This document shows positions 63,240 to 64,000 of a stretch of DNA of 64,000 nt, one piece after another. The notes below the pieces were generated by a model. That model did not search any database, had not been told where the DNA came from, and saw only the letters and a program-made list of their open reading frames with translations. Position numbers and translations under genes: made by a program. This DNA comes from Asanoa ferruginea (GTDB lineage Bacteria; Actinomycetota; Actinomycetes; Mycobacteriales; Micromonosporaceae): positions 4,092,001 to 4,156,000 of the forward strand of contig NZ_QUMQ01000001.1 of NCBI RefSeq assembly GCF_003387075.1, read 5' to 3'. The stretch's first letter is position 1. Each line of letters starts with the position of its first letter.

Positions 63240-64000
63240 TCAGGCGCGCTGGATGTTGATGTCGCCGCTCATGGTGCGCAGCTGGAGGCTGATCTGGTTG
63301 CCGCTCGCGTTGTCGGTCTCGGGGCCCGGCGTGCTCATGTCGAGACCGTTGCGGGTCGTGCCGGACATCGTCTGCACGTCGAACCAGACGCCGGTGCCGG
63401 GCTGGATGCCGATGTGGACGTCGCCCGAGGCGGTGCTGATCCGGGCGGTGCCGCGCTGTGCCTTGCGGATCGTCACGTCGCCCGAGGCGGACTCGACCGA
63501 GATGTCGCCGCCGACCTCTTCGACCTGCACGTCGCCGCTCGCGTATTTGCCGGTGAAGGCGCCCGCGATCTGTTGTGCGCGCAGGTCGCCGGAGGCGCTC
63601 TTGGCCCGCAGGTGGCCCTCGACCTGGGCCAGCCGCACGTCGCCGCTGGCCGTGGTGATCGTGGCGTCGCCGCCGATGTGGTCGGCCTTGATGTCGCCCG
63701 ACGCCGCGTCGACCTGGACGCCGCCGAGCCGGCCGCGGAAGGTGACGTCGGCCGAGGCGGACTTGCCGTTGACCGCGCTGTCCAGCGGGACGTGCACCCG
63801 GATCGCGACCGAGCCACCGCGCAACCGGAAGCCGTTCTGGTTGGGGGTGACGATCGACAGGGTGTCGCCCTGGAGGTCGACGGTGGTCTCGTCGGCCAGC
63901 CGCTGCGACTCGCCGCGCCGGTCGCCGGCGGTGACCTCGACGTAGGCGCTGGTGCGCTCCTCGGCGACAACGTCGACGGAGCCGGACATGATCTTGAAGG
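63240..64000 (-). CDS. DUF4097 family beta-helix protein, 5' end outside the window
   Basis: At least 253 residues; the frame is open to the window edge and a Met 11 nt inside it is probably internal. The C-terminal half is a ladder of ASGD turns (ASGDIKAD, ASGDVRLA, ASGDLRAQ, ASGDVQVE, ASGDVTIR, ASGDVHIG) about 18-20 residues apart, giving a right-handed beta-helix. Family members are adhesin-like or envelope-stress proteins with unknown function. The 48-residue gene is downstream. Confidence 0.85.
   Translation of the reverse strand, partial: FKIMSGSVDVVAEERTSAYVEVTAGDRRGESQRLADETTVDLQGDTLSIVTPNQNGFRLRGGSVAIRVHVPLDSAVNGKSASADVTFRGRLGGVQVDAASGDIKADHIGGDATITTASGDVRLAQVEGHLRAKSASGDLRAQQIAGAFTGKYASGDVQVEEVGGDISVESASGDVTIRKAQRGTARISTASGDVHIGIQPGTGVWFDVQTMSGTTRNGLDMSTPGPETDNASGNQISLQLRTMSGDINIQRA

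Overview
The window is about 64 kb of very GC-rich DNA. GTG and ATG starts, GTGA/ATGA stop-start overlaps and the conserved housekeeping order point to an actinomycete. The order dxr-rseP-ispG and rimP-nusA-ylxR-infB-ylxP-rbfA-nrnA-(MATE)-truB-ribF-rpsO-pnp-M16-dapB, with PadR/ABC cassettes and F420-type reductases, suggests Micromonosporaceae. That family call is an inference from gene order and protein style; no marker was compared.

Layout. 1-4.0 kb: tail of a YcxB-like gene, then dxr, the site-2 protease and ispG (MEP isoprenoid pathway), closed by a strong hairpin. 4.0-10.7 kb: PadR regulator, DUF4081-type acetyltransferase, small membrane protein, DUF574-type methyltransferase coupled to a PAS-GGDEF-EAL protein, and an MFS exporter. 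11.0-22.8 kb: a catabolic island that parallels the Puu gamma-glutamyl-amine pathway: FAD/GcvT oxidoreductase, choline-kinase-like kinase, APC permease, FadR regulator, glutamine-synthetase-like ligase, aldehyde dehydrogenase, SDR and two class I amidotransferase hydrolases. 22.8-25.3 kb: PPOX-fold protein, VIT1-like transporter coupled to map, and a STAS protein.

25.3-27.4 kb: about 2.1 kb with no credible gene. It is filled with GC-rich tandem repeats, long direct repeats, a 143-nt palindromic element, a perfect 24-bp hairpin and a MITE-like element. 27.4-33.8 kb (mostly minus strand): nucleotidyltransferase, Ddn-like F420 reductase, a PadR-ATPase-FtsX permease operon with 4-nt overlaps, and two ferritin-like proteins. 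33.9-50.4 kb: the translation/transcription housekeeping block listed above, with a frameshifted small gene and a 29-codon ORF inside it. 50.5-56.9 kb: a carbohydrate locus: a trehalase/debranching-type glycosidase divergent from a LacI regulator, followed by a binding protein and two permeases of a sugar ABC importer, with a palindromic operator in the divergent promoter. 56.9-64 kb: acetyltransferases, a GT87-type mannosyltransferase, a YcaQ/AlkX-like glycosylase, a DUF2752 protein, a HEAT-like protein, a low-GC two-gene cassette (small DUF7662-like protein plus an OGG-fold DNA glycosylase), and a DUF4097 operon running off the end.

The most interesting items are the Puu-like island with its fused FAD/folate oxidoreductase, the low-GC glycosylase cassette, the repeat-packed gene desert, and a recurring TANNNT box placed 6-8 nt before start codons, which points to leaderless transcription. 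I saw no rRNA, tRNA, CRISPR array, intact IS element or prophage.
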